NCBI GenBank assembly: GCA_016490735.1
Contig: JAEMWC010000129.1
Span: 227,501-291,500 of the forward strand
Length of the DNA stretch: 64,000 bases
Reading direction: 5' to 3'
From: Pachyseris speciosa
Taxonomy: Eukaryota; Cnidaria; Anthozoa; Scleractinia; Pachyseridae
Numbering within the stretch: position 1 is the stretch's first letter; every line of letters starts with the position of its first letter. The notes beneath the pieces are model-generated. The model was not told the DNA's origin, made no database searches, and saw nothing but the letters and a program-made list of their open reading frames with translations. Of this stretch, positions 47,372-58,732 are shown one piece after another. The position numbers and the translations under genes were made by a program.

Positions 47372-48228
47372 TCAAGCGCCACCAGGCTGAAGGATGTGGT
47401 CCTCACCTCCAAGACTCCCTCCAGCTACACCACTTGAATTTCCTACATCAACCACCACAGGAAATTCTGATCTTGATTCCGAGGCCAATATGGCTTGCTC
47501 ATTTCGAAGAACAAACGATCGTGGAGGCTCATTCAAGGGACCACATGATGCTTGTTTCTTGCTTGACATGCCGGTGCAAGTGGTGCTTTTCTTAGGTTGA
47601 TCTGTTATTGTAATCTGAGGCATAACAGCAACTCTTCTGAAAACGTTGCTAAATGCTTGCTTGAACTCTTCCAACCTGACCGTGTAAATGATGGGATTGA
47701 GTGCACTGTTTAATGTCGTCATTAACAAAAATGTTGAACGTAGTGCAGTTGGTACTTGACTGGTTCCAAGTTTGACTGACAGCACCATAGCGATGACTGC
47801 TGGGAGATAGCAAAGTCCAAAGGCACCAATCACAATTGCTGTAAGATGAAAACGTGCAAAAGTCATTGATCGGTATTGATCGGTACGGTATTCACCCGAA
47901 TGAAAGCGAGGTGGGGAGGGGGGTGGGGGGTGGGGAATACTCCCTATAATGGCCTATACGGGGAGGCTCCTCCCGAAAGGAGTACCTTTTTCACGCTTCA
48001 GGTATATGACAAGATAGGGATTTCACGAGTCGAAGTGTATGAAAGGGTAGGGAAATCTGTCACCGAGGTATTTAAAAGGGCCTTTCATTAAAACCTCTTC
48101 CTAAGAGGTGAAATGAAGAATGTTCCTCACAGTTGTGAACACAATTTATGCAATTGCGTAAAGAAGGCTGAAAAAAATTCAGGACTTCAACGGGGTTTGA
48201 ATCCATGACCTCGCGATACCGGTACGAT

Positions 48229-48265
<37 letters not shown>

Positions 48266-48287
48266 CAGTTCATATATGATTTATTTC

Positions 48288-48353
<66 letters not shown>

Positions 48354-50829
48354 GGAATTTGCATAGCGCTAAAACTATAAACAATATTCAGAAGCGCTTT
48401 ACACCATTCAGACATTTTCATCATTCACACTCATTTCTTTCACGGGAACATATGAACCTACAATTGACTTGCTCCCAACGTCAGTGGCTTCATAGCTCAC
48501 TTGGTTAGAGCATCGCACTTGTAACGCGAAGTCACTGGTTCAAACACCGTTGAAGTCCTGAATTTTTTTCAGGCTTCTTTGCGCAATTGCATAAATTGCG
48601 TTCCCGACTGCAAGGATCATTTCTTCATTTTATTTCATTTCGGCAGTTGATGTATGATTTATTTCTTTTATCATTCACACTCCTCCTAAGAGGTTATAAA
48701 AACAGGATTGATGTACGAAGTGATCATGGAAAGCACGCGAACTAAATTTGAAAAGTCGATCGTACTCGTGCTCCTTCTCTTACTCATACTCAAATCTCAA
48801 GGTCTCTCTTATGGAACAGAGCCGGCCCGTCATTACGACCACGCGCATAACGAAATCCCTGTTATAACGAAAACAATTCAGAAGCCCAAATTAAAATACG
48901 CCTCGATATAACGAATAAACGTCACTACGCGAATGAAGTGAATGCAAAACAGATCAAGAGATCGAGATGGAATTTGTTTAATCGTGCGTAAAAAAGGTGG
49001 CTCCTACCAGTTTACAGCACCTTTAAGCACTACTATTTTGATGGATCAATACTACCAATCTTTGTAATTTAACACCTTTAAAGTGCAATCAAAGAAATGG
49101 CCAATCATTGGTGAACAAGTTAAGAAACTTTTTTGATGTAGCAGGTTACCATAGCAACACCATAGCCTCTTAGAAACACACCTTATTTTAGCTTTAAGCA
49201 AGAATAATTAAAAAACCAGCTCGGTGACCCCCATTTTTTATTGTTGAAAAGTAATAAGCGTGCCGAGGGCAAACTTTTTGCAAAGTTTAAAAAAAATTGT
49301 TGGAGCGGATTCAGAGCCACCTTAAATTTTTGAACACCATAGCCTCTTAGAAACACACCTTATTTTAGTTTGAAGCAAGAATAATTAAAAAACCAGCTCG
49401 GTGACCCCCATTTTTATTGTTGAAAAGTAATAAGCGTGTCGAGAGCCAACTGTTCGCAAAGTTTAAAAAAATTGTAGGAGCAGATTCAGAGCCACCTTAA
49501 ACTTTCGAAAATTTAAGGTGGCTCTGAATCCACTCCTACAAAAAGCGTTGCTATGGTAACCTGCTATGTCAAAAAAAGTTTCATAACTTGTTGACCAATG
49601 ATTGGGCATTTTTTGATACCAATTTAAAGGTAACAACATATAAAAAGTGGTAGTAATGATCTATCATAATATTAGTGCTTGAAAATGCTGGAAACTAGTA
49701 GAAGCCACCTAATTTCAGAGGTTTCCTTGTATATACCTTGGGTTCCGCGACTTTGCCAGTTATTTTGCAAGAATGATTAGCTGACAGCTTTGGTTTAAAA
49801 CGAGTGAACCAGTTGGCAAGTCCAGTACCATCCCGAGAGTACCACTTACTTCACTATCGGGGTTCGGGATTCGACTGTAATGTAACCCTTTCGGACTTCG
49901 TGCATTACTTCTAATTGTTTTCACGCATGATGGGTTAAATATTTTCAGTTTTGTATCGAAGGGAGGGCAGTAGCTTGAGTCGGAGGGATACAACTCAAGT
50001 TAGGAGGCCACACAAAGGTTCCTTTTTTTGTTTCAGAAACCCGCCCCCTGGAGCGGAGAGACCCTGGGAACGAGGTTGCTCCCTTACCTATCGTTTTCAT
50101 GCATTTCATCTCTCTTCTTCGCTTTCTCCTCGATTCAACCATTTCAGGGTTAAGGTTTTCCCAAGGTTCCACTCGGTTGTTCTGATACCAGGAGATATGA
50201 GTAATTCGACCGTACATCAGTAACACCACCACAAAAGGAATGACAATGAAAAAAGTGTTATTGAAGACAAGATGTGCGGTTTGAATTGATGAAGGTGCAG
50301 CTGATTTGGACTCTGAGCAGTCGATAATGCTTGCCCTGTACGAATTACTTTCTTTGTCTGAATGAACGAGAACGGCAACGAATGTGGACACCAATGGGAC
50401 AATCCAGGACACAGCCAATATTCTTTTGATGCGTCCTGAAGTGACCATTTCCGGGTACCGTAGCGGGTAGACTATGGCAACGTACCGATCGCAGCTGAGA
50501 ACGCAAATATGAAGGGCACTGACATACAACAGTACTGCTAGCAACGCTGAGAAAACCTCGCCAACTTTGCACGCTACTTCTAAATCATACAGCCAGATGC
50601 AACGGAAGAGGAGGAAAGGCAACATGGAGAGATCAGAAACAGCTAGGCTGGCAAGGATGGGAGAGCTTGGTCTTCGTCTGATGGAGCGAACACGAGCGAC
50701 GGCCAGGCAAACGCTAATGTTACCGAGTAGGTTTGCCACGAATGTGGGACACAGTACTGCTGTTTGCAGAGCTTTGGACAAAGTACTCGGTGGCGAAGCA
50801 ATGAAACCAGCGTCCAAAGAACCTTTCAT
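47372..50829 (-). CDS. Class A (rhodopsin-like) GPCR, paralogue B, two exons
   Basis: Exon 1 is 50088-50829 (ATG at 50829, ends phase 1 before GTAAGG); exon 2 is 47372-47838. Total 402 aa. Same architecture as paralogue A: GNISVCLAV in TM1, LAVSDLS in TM2, SCDRYVAIVYPLRY at the end of TM3, QNNRVEPWENLNPEM before TM6, FGLCYLPAV in TM6, NPIIYTV in TM7. The two genes are very alike in TM1-TM3 and at the ICL3 splice site but differ in the C-tail. The intron has grown to 2.25 kb by insertion of SINEs, a TIR element and an AAT microsatellite, against 0.68 kb in paralogue A. Ligand unknown. Confidence 0.9.
47925..48100. repeat. Uninterrupted copy of the CTCCCTATAATGG dispersed repeat
   Basis: Carries TACTCCCTATAATGGCCTAT, GAAAGGAGTACCTTTTTCACG and AAAGGGCCTTTCATTAAA, the same landmarks as the interrupted copy at 23228-23830. 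Confidence 0.8.
48105..48660. mobile_element. Head-to-head tRNA-Thr-like SINE pair with an AAT microsatellite between
   Basis: A minus-strand copy (48110-48262; loop ACCGGTAT, closest to an intact GGT anticodon arm) faces a plus-strand copy (48488-48640). Between them lies (AAT)n at 48289-48352. Within the GPCR B intron. Confidence 0.8.
48711..48911 (+). CDS. Possible small secreted peptide (66 aa) antisense to the GPCR B intron
   Basis: ATG at 48711 (or in frame at 48726, MESTRTKFEKS). A basic start is followed by a strongly hydrophobic run (SIVLVLLLLLILKSQGLSYG) that looks like a signal peptide, then a mature-like basic tail (PVITKTIQKPKLKYASI) and a TAA at 48909-48911. AATAAA lies at 48914-48919. 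Composition is unlike the surrounding repeats. It may be a real intronless peptide gene, the first exon of a longer one, or chance. No family recognised. Confidence 0.3.
   Translation: MYEVIMESTRTKFEKSIVLVLLLLLILKSQGLSYGTEPARHYDHAHNEIPVITKTIQKPKLKYASI
48995..49710. mobile_element. TIR element with AGGTGGCT ends and internal duplication
   Basis: Ends AGGTGGCTCCTACCAGTTTA and TAGTAGAAGCCACCT are inverted repeats. Inside, a block of about 160 bp (CACCATAGCCTCTTAGAAAC ... GATTCAGAGCCACCTTAAA) is tandemly duplicated at 49160 and 49325. Another stretch (GGTTACCATAGCAAC / GTTGCTATGGTAACC) pairs across the element. Non-coding, in the GPCR B intron. Confidence 0.8.
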
Positions 50830-52060
50830 GATAATATGATGGGAGTTGAAGCACTGGGAATTGACATTCTAGGCCTTGGAATAGCGTTCAACTGATCTTT
50901 GAGTCAACGTTTTGCCGTTTTCACAGAAGTTCATTTCCTCGCTTTTGTGTCCAGAACGTAAGTACTAAAAATAACCACCAATGAAAATACTCACTAGATG
51001 TCCAGGAAACCGTTATCTGGCGAGCTGAAGCACAGACTATCGCGGTATTTTAAAGAAACGTTTCAGAACAGCGTTTGATATCAGCAGCAACTAATCTTTG
51101 AATCAAATCTTTATCATTACCCTCCTTCGGAAGTTCATTTCCTTGTCTTTGTGCGAGAGACGTCGGAACTTAAAATTACTGTGTAGCATGAAAGTTTTGC
51201 CGGTTTAAATTAATTTTTGCGGATTTTGCAGATTGCCTTCGATCCGCAAAAAATAATTCCAGCGGGGGAAAAAATACCCCGAAGAATAAAACGCTGCAAA
51301 AATTTACTCCCTTTAGTCCAATAAAGAACTTTGCTTTTTAATGTAGACTTGCGTTGGTGGAACGATATATATAGAACTTAAGTAAAAACCATTAACATTG
51401 ATTTTATAATAGAAAACTTGCAGCGACCCGAACTTAGATAAAAAGTCTTGATCATAAACATAACTAACTACACGGTACATGGTACTTGAATACCATACAA
51501 TGACGGAAATGTCTTTAAGTAGAGCGTACCGTAACTAAAAAAGTAAAAAAATAAAAATAAAAATAAAAAAGGTTCAAGGTATTAAGGATCCTTCCTTGTT
51601 AATGCTGCCTGAACACAAAATCGCAAATATTAGCTCCAGGCAGAAATTTCAGTCCGGCTTCTTGAACGGCAAAAAATTTGTTCTCGCAAAACTCGAGCTC
51701 CAAACACTGAGAGAAACAATTTGAAACTACGGTTTTTAATTATATAAACTGGGGCTGAGGATCTTCCTCTTTTATTGATTCAATTATTACTGAAATATTT
51801 CTCATTCGCAGTAACTGAAATCAAGGCAACTTCTAAGCTATTATAAAACTAGAAATTATACCTCAGTTTGTTGTGTAGATTTTCGACAATGGCAGGCTCT
51901 CGTGTGGTGAATCTTTGGATCAGGAAATAAAATTATCATTTGAGCAAATTCCGTCCTTTACAATCCGGGAAACGCCAGAGAAAAATAGTTTTAATGGATT
52001 TGAAAGTTAAGGAAGATAAAAATTTTTCAGTCTCTATGTGCAGGAAACTGAGCCATTTTA
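50830..52060. other. 5' flank of GPCR B with a duplicated segment
   Basis: Contains the promoter-side duplication shared with GPCR A (about 50920-51180). The segment 51185-51560 (GATTGCC...TCGATC, TTTACTCCCTT, AGTCCAAT, CCATTAACATTG) recurs in the same orientation at 54055-54450. No gene recognised, though the downstream exon of the small gene at 52065 may lie here. Confidence 0.45.
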
Positions 52061-52064
52061 ACCT

Positions 52065-52283
52065 TTATCCGGCACTGCAGTTCTCTGTAGCCGCGTAATT
52101 ACTCGGTCGCTCACCTTCGCATCTTGCGGCATTCTTTGAGACGATTATCTCGAGTGAATCAAAGATATCGTCATCACCCTCTTCAATAATATGAGGGTTG
52201 GGGAAGGCAAGCTTGGATAAATTCTGCATGAACCATGTAATCCGTGAGTTCATTTCCAACTCGTGACAGCTTGCTTGGGCCAT
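52065..52283 (-). CDS. Possible first exon or small gene of unknown function
   Basis: A good context ATG (AAAGATGG) at 52283 opens 72 codons (MAQASCHELEMNSRITWFMQ ... FPNPHIIEEGDDDIFDSLEI) to a TGA at 52065. A strong donor consensus (GAAG|GTGAGC) lies at about 52112, so it may instead be a first exon ending in phase 1. Composition is protein-like and acidic. I do not recognise the family. A weak in-phase candidate second exon followed by AATAAA sits near 51770-51820. Confidence 0.35.
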   Translation of the reverse strand: MAQASCHELEMNSRITWFMQNLSKLAFPNPHIIEEGDDDIFDSLEIIVSKNAARCEGERPSNYAATENCSAG

Positions 52284-52464
52284 CTTTGCTATGCGATTAA
52301 AAGGACTGGGTTCCTAAGCTAATAAAGAAACTGATATGATCAAGATTTACTGGCTTAAACGAACAGAAAGAATATAGTCGTTCAAAAATAAAAATACCGT
52401 TCCCCTTCTTTTTAAAATTTCAAAGTACTTGGGCACGACGCACGATAAAGGACGGACGAAAATA

Positions 52465-53940
52465 CAGTCAAGAGACATAAATATTCGTCACTTTCAATAT
52501 GGCGGCGTTTGTTTACGTTTTTCCACGCGTTCGATTTGGCACAGCTTGCGACGTATCGAGGTTTGCAATTACCTCAATATTAAGTGAGATGGCCCTTCAT
52601 TCTGATGACATTGTCTAGTCGATCAGGAATGGAGTGGTAAAGGTTCCTTATGTATTCCAAATCTATCTGCTGCCACACACTCTGAATCACATGGAAGAGG
52701 TCATTCTTGGTCGTGATCTTTTGTCGTGGATTTTTGTAACTGTCTCTTGATGCAGAGCCAGATATTTTCTATTATATGCAAATCTGGAGACTGTGCTGGC
52801 CACTTCATGAAGGTTATTTCGTTTTCATCTTTGTAATTATCTACGGCATGAGCTCTGTGAACGGGAGCATTGTCATCCATGAACAGGAACTCATTATCTT
52901 CAAAATACCAGTCTATTATACTGGCCACCGATTATTTTCTAGGATGTCAATGTACTTAGCAGAGTTAATGTTACCTTCTACAGCAGCCAAAGTTCCAGCA
53001 CCGTCATAGCAAACACATCCCCAGATCATCAAACTTATCTTGCGTTCAGGGCGTGGACAGATGAGGTGCGGATTGCACTTTTCGTCGTCTTTTCGCCAAG
53101 TATAAACACGGTTGTTTGCACAGAGAACAATATGACTTTCGTCGGAAATATCACTTTTCTCCAGTACTCGTCTACTGTGTGACTTTTTCACTCTTCGCAC
53201 CAGTCGACTCGCTTCTTGCGATTTACCTCCCGAATCACTTTCTTTTTCGCTGACCTTCGTTTATATCCTTCTGAGTGCAGAATCCTTTGCACAGTTTTCT
53301 TGCTGAAAGTTTGTGTTTTGCACTCGTTAAGCTTCGATGTAATGTCCTGTAAATTAAGTCGTCTGTTCGCTTTAACCAGACGAAGTAAAGCGTTTCTATC
53401 TCTATTTTTGAATTTCTTTTTCCTTCCACTTCGCTTCAAATTCTCCGCCGAGCCAGTCCTTTTGTAGTTGCGTAGAGCGCTTGTGATAGTCTTTCTTGGA
53501 ATGTTCAACAGTCTTGACAGTTCAGCTTTGTTTTTCACTGATTCTGACGGTGCAACAATCAATTCCTTCGTTTCTGTGGTTAGTTCAACACTTTTTCGGC
53601 CCATAGTAGTTAGAAAAATATTTTTCAAACAGCAACATAAAAAATTATCAACCTTTGATCAACACAACTCGACGTCTTGACGGAAAGGAAAAGCAAGATG
53701 ATACTCTCTTAAACAAACCGCTTGTAATTTCTCCCTGTAGCGAGCTTTGCAACCGATTTTTCAATCTTTTGTTAAGTCACTGTTTCTTTATATTTTCTGT
53801 TTTCTTCCCGCCTAAAATGACAAATGGCGCGGCCTGTCTCAGGTTTTCCCGCTCTTAGTGTGCAAACGCGGGTGAAAATTTCTCGCGCCATTTTCGAAAG
53901 TGACGAATAATTATGTCCTTTGAATTATGTCCTTTGACAC
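52465..53940 (-). mobile_element. Tc1/mariner-type transposon
   Basis: TIRs AGAGACATAAATATTCGTCA (left) and TGACGAATAATTATGTCCTT (right) plus adjoining TTTCxxxATGGCG. TA precedes the left tip. The right TIR has an internal 15-bp duplication (ATGTCCTTTGAATTATGTCC). Encloses the broken transposase. Confidence 0.8.
52580..53628 (-). pseudogene. Tc1-type DD34E transposase, frameshifted
   Basis: Starts MGRKSVELTTETKEL at about 53601. Paired helix-turn-helix domains cover about 53601-53240 (SRLLNIPRKTITSALRNY, HSEGYKRRSAKKK). Catalytic positions are all visible: SDESHI, FMDDNAPVHRA and SPDLHIIENIW. Three frame changes (near 53195, 52920 and 52710) disable it; the C-terminus HVIQSVWQQID reads in a third frame. 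Confidence 0.85.
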
Positions 53941-55265
53941 TCGTGATGTGATATTGCCGCACAAGTGATTGATACTTTGCACGTATGCAACCATATGGGC
54001 GCGTTTTGGGGGGTTATTCTGTCAAGAAGATATATCCTGAAAATGAGATACGGTGCAGCATGAAAATTTTGCAGGACTTTGCGGATTGCCCTCGATCTGC
54101 AGAAATAAACTCCCGCAGAGTGAAACGTCGCGAAAATTTACTCCCTTCAGTCCAATTAAGAACCCTGCTTTGTAGTAAGTGTCAGCGTACGTTAATGCAT
54201 GGAGCGATATTTATAGGATGTAAGTAAGAACTATTAACATTGCTTTTGAAAAGATAAAAGCGATCCGAACTACATGGTGCAAGGTGCCCGGCTGAGTACC
54301 GTACATATCAATATACAGAATTCAGTGAAATGTCTCTAAGTAGAGCGTACTGTAACTATAAAAAAGTTGAAAATATTGAGTTCTGTTTGAACAGAAATTT
54401 CAGTCATCTTGTACAGCAAAAATTTGTTCCCGCAAAACACAGCAAAATCGCCAATCCGTAAAACATAATTGTCCTGCTACCCTGTACCCTTGGTGTAGAT
54501 GAACTGACAACAAACGCACGGAACTGTTGGCTGGGCATTGACAGCGGTTAAATGTTAAAAGTTGAGAAAATTCCGTTTAAGCTAAGTTGGTTGCGTTCTT
54601 ACGGGATGATCCAGATCAGGATCAATGATTCAAGATCACTCGGACCATGGTGCATGAGGGTAGCAAAGGGGCTTATACGTGACGCGTGATGAGGGCAAAA
54701 ATTGGTGTGTGAAACGTGAAAGGAACTAAAAGACATACGTGAATCTTGAATTTATGAATGCACGTGCACGTGACGCATGATTTGTCTCTGGAGATATGCG
54801 GGACTCGTGAATTATATTTTTTAGTTTCGTGAAAATGCCAAAATTTCCTATCGCATCGCATCGAAAACCATCGGGGCCATCTGAAAATAACAGACTTTCA
54901 GACGGACCCAACGGTCAAGCATTGTGAAATACTCTATAGGTACCACATCCCCGAAAGGTCTACATCTTGACAGACTGACCGTTAACGGATCTTGAAACCT
55001 TTTAGGATTAATTTCTCATTTATTACCACATCTGCTTAAGCCTGTGACTTTTCATTTGATAAGAAAAGTTCGGGATGATCTGGTATTTTGTCGACATTTC
55101 CATCCGCTTCTTGCCATGTTGTCAGTCATCGCAATCGTTTACGGATCGTTCACTCAGTCCAACTAGACCGGAGTGCTGTCTTGACGCCGATCAAAGGCTG
55201 TCAGTTTGTGTAATACGTCACTTGTGATTTCTCTTCTCCTCTTGAAGAGGGGAAAAGAAATCACA
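53941..55265. other. Non-coding stretch with one duplicated segment and a hairpin
   Basis: 54055-54450 duplicates 51185-51560. A near-perfect hairpin (ACTTGTGATTTCT...AGAAATCACAAGT) lies at 55217-55268. No gene supported. Confidence 0.5.
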
Positions 55266-55460
55266 AGTCACTGAATTCATTCACTTGCATCTGTGCGCTG
55301 CTCTGGAACAGTCTGCCTTCAAGCCGAGTAAAACTGGCTAGCAATGTTGCCCATTTCAAGAGCGATCTGAGAAAATTAGACTTTTAACTTTTTGTGCATT
55401 TTATCCCACCAGTATTTTATTAGGTTTTCTGGCTTTATTGTAAAATGTTGAGATGAATCT
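55266..55460 (+). mobile_element. LINE C-terminal remnant and 3' tail
   Basis: Reads LWNSLPSSRVKLASNVAHF, then KSDLRKLDF and a stop, the standard C-terminal block (WNSLPxxVxxAxxVxxFKxxLKxxLF) of many LINE reverse transcriptases. A T-rich 3' UTR follows. Confidence 0.7.
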
Positions 55461-55499
55461 TTGTGTTGAACGGTGACGCCCGCGTGTAAGCGGGAGCGG

Positions 55500-56344
55500 A
55501 GCGGAGTTGCGAGCTGTACCTCTGCGGAGTTGCGAGTACCTAACAACATGACCAACGAACAGAAATTGCGAAAAGCAAACAAAGATCTTAGAGATGAAGT
55601 AGCGGAACCCAAAACGAAATTAGAGAAGGTTTCACAAGAGTTGACCGAAAAAATCGAAGAATGCAAACCTGATATGAGTATGTCAAGTAATGGCGGCGAA
55701 GCGCTATCATCGGACAAAGCCGATTCTGTGGAATTTGTTTCTGCCAAGTACGATGGTCTTATGGCTTTTAAAGTTAGTGCCACTAATGAGCTTAAAGAAA
55801 TTAGCTCAAGACTCGATAAGATATCCGAGGCCAGCGCTCGCATCCAGAAATCAATAGATGCATTTGAATCGTACAGCTACCAGTTTAATATCAAGATAGT
55901 TGGAATGCCGATTGCTGCTGAGCGGGGGCGCTCTGAACAAACTACAAATTTATGTATACAGTTATTCTCAGCTTTAGGAGTCCGTTTCAAACGTCGTGCT
56001 ACTGCCGTGCTTAGCTGGCTCGACTGTCGCACGACTCCAGCACGACTTGGTTTCAGACGTCGAATTTAATTCCGTTGAATAAAAAGTTGTTGCCAAATCT
56101 CGTACCCAGAATCGTCGGGTGCCGTAATTAAAACACTTACCAGCCGTTGCACAAAGCAAATTCAAAATGTTAATTTATGAATTGAGTTCGACACGGCAGT
56201 AGTACGACGTTTGAAACCAAGTCGTGCTACTGCCGTGTAGCACGGCACGCCTTGCCGTGCTACACGGCAGTAGCACGACTCAGCTGACGACTTGGTTTCA
56301 AACGTCGTGTTTAAGTCGAATTTAATTCGAGTAATTGAGTTCGA

Positions 56345-56376
<32 letters not shown>

Positions 56377-57425
56377 AAAGGGAGTGTCGATTAATGATAT
56401 TGATATTGACGGCTTACCGAGTTCCGTCTATGAAGCCCTCAAATCGACCAAATGCAATCATTTGCAAGTTTGTGCGAAGGCTTGCCAGAGATCAAGTGAT
56501 GGCGGCCAGGAAGAAGGTTGGTGATCTCAAGGCCGAAGACCTGGGCTTTACAGCCGATATCGACGTCAAACATCTCAATATCTACGATAATTTAACTCCA
56601 CGGCTACAAGCTTTATTTCACGCAGCAAAGAAAGCCAAAGAGGCTTACAGGTACAAATTTTGTTGGGCGAAAAATGGCTTTGTGTATCTTCGCAAGTCTG
56701 AAGAATCTGCTGTTTACAAATTTGCCGACCCTTCGGGTGAGCTTAATGCGAAATTCAGCACATCAACTGGGCCTGTGGAGTGATCAAACCTGTTGCCGAT
56801 CGATTTTTAAAGCTAAGTACTCATGAATTTTATTCCAACATTGAGTAATCTCAATTGACCTCATGCCTATGAAATCTAGAAATGCGCGGACTAGTGCCAA
56901 GCACCAACAAAAACTTACCAAATCTTTACTAAAGGAACAATCTTACTTTAATTTTAGAGGCAACTTAGTCGGATCACTCACCCATGGCCAATTTAATAAT
57001 TCGCTACATAGTCAGCTCCCGACTAAACGAGACCTAGACAAACTCCATAGCTTATACGATTTGGATTTATTTAATGTAAATATAACCTTTGATACGCACC
57101 AAATTGATAATGATACTTTAATGAGCCAATGTATTTGAAGCCCTTATTTTTCTCCACACAGTCTTAAGCAGTTTAGTTGTAATCTTTTCAAAGATCAAAT
57201 TGAATCCAGCCTCTCGATATTTCACAATAACATTAGAAGCCTAAATCGTAATCTCGATGATCTTGTGACCCATTATTTACATGAGTTAGGTTTTCACTTT
57301 AATATAATAGGAGTCACGGAAACAAAAATCAACAATTCTAATCAGAATACAGGCCTTCCAAAGATCCCTGGTTACGTTTTTGAACACGTTCCAACGCCTT
57401 TAGCCTGTGGAGGTGTCTTTTAGAC
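55500..57425 (+). pseudogene. LINE ORF1 and start of ORF2, split by a MITE
   Basis: ORF1 starts about 55550 (MTNEQKLRKANKDLRDEV). It has an N-terminal coiled coil, an RRM-like core (FNIKIVGMPIA), and resumes after the MITE at about 56388 with IICKFVRRLARDQVMAARKK and FCWAKNGFVYLRKSEES, stop at 56781. Downstream, an ORF2 begins near 56863 and, after a stop at 57136, reads the start of an apurinic endonuclease (LSIFHNNIRSLNRN, FNIIGVTETKI), then ends at about 57420 without reverse transcriptase. A 3'-truncated LINE is unusual, because target-primed retrotransposition truncates 5' ends; later deletion is likely. Confidence 0.75.
55976..56386. mobile_element. MITE with TIR GTTTCAAACGTCGTGC inserted in LINE ORF1
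   Basis: Ends GTTTCAAACGTCGTGCTACT and its inverted copy flank an interior containing another hairpin (CGTGTAGCACGG...CCGTGCTACACG). LINE codons for GGAGT before it and GGAGTGTCG after it show the split and a short GGAGT duplication. Confidence 0.85.
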
Positions 57426-58732
57426 GTTACGTGTTTAAATAAAGTATTGTTTTGTAATTCATTATATTGTAACATAGAGTTTATTTGTAAATATCAAGCT
57501 GAATACAAACTGGAAAGTGCATTGATAACTGTCGGTCTTTTTTGCATATTCTGTCTAATTAATGGCAAAGTTGACTTAAATTTACAGCAATTAAAACACA
57601 TAGCAGGCTTTGATTTGCTCATCAGAATACTGAAAAGCGCATCAGTCCGAGGACCAAAATTTCAAAATTTCTCCGGGGAGCATGCCCCCGGACCCCCCCC
57701 CCCCCCCACCACCTCCTAGATACTCCCGCCTTCGACGATCGTTTATTCCAACCAACTTTCTAGTCCTAGATCCACCCCGGTTTCTTCGAGTCACCGTCGC
57801 CTCATTAAACCTCTCTGTATGGAAAAGAATGACAGAATCATTACCATCGTGTTGCGTAACCAGTCTCCCTCGTCGCCTGATGAAACGCTAGCAGTTAACA
57901 GTCGAAACTAGTTAACATTATTCAATCTGCCGCGATGAACAACTTCCACTGAGATTTACCCTGGTCTCTTGGCTCCTTGTTTCAAGGACAAGACATGATA
58001 AAAGCTGGAGCTTATGGTCATTTCAGCTGTTCAGTTCGTGACTCGTGAAAGGTTGTTCAAAGTATACGTGATGCAAGAATTTTCTTAAAATTCGTGCGTG
58101 AAACGGGATCACAGTTCAGCCTTAGCCCATTTTTACCTCACTGATGACGTATTCTCAATGAGGTATTGTGAGGGGCAGAATTATGCAAGTGTTAAGCAAA
58201 CGGTGTCACTCTCTCCCCCCGTTACCACTATTTTTTAGCCAGTTGCAAGGTGCGTACTATCGGAACCAATCAAAACACACATTTAAAATTTTATCGTGTT
58301 GGTGTGACGATTTGCTTGTTGGCCTTTTCAAAATCAGCGTCTTTGACTTGGGATTTTCTGCTACCTATCGCTGCAATCTTGAGTTCGATAAATACTGGAA
58401 AATTGATTTTACATCATGGTGATTTGCAAGGTTGATCCAAGGGATATTCACCAATTCATCAATGAGGTATCTCATAGACTCTTTGATTAATTGTCGTGAA
58501 AGTATTTCGTCCTCCAATTCTGCAAATCAAACTAATCGTATAAGCTTCTAGCAAATGGCGGCCCGTCAGACGAAACGCTTTAAAAGGTGAGTAAGAACAC
58601 ATATTCTCGAGTCATTTAACAGTGCCCTTAACAGCTTTGATTTTTATTTACACAACTTTTGATTGAAGTATAATTAAACCATAAACTGGCTGGAGATATT
58701 TATATAATTTAACCTAACTGGATTATTTATTC
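57426..58732. other. Non-coding, with a C-run
   Basis: A GGGGAGCATGCCCCCGGACC block followed by a long C-run at 57690-57708. Otherwise no coding or repeat feature was recognised. Confidence 0.4.
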
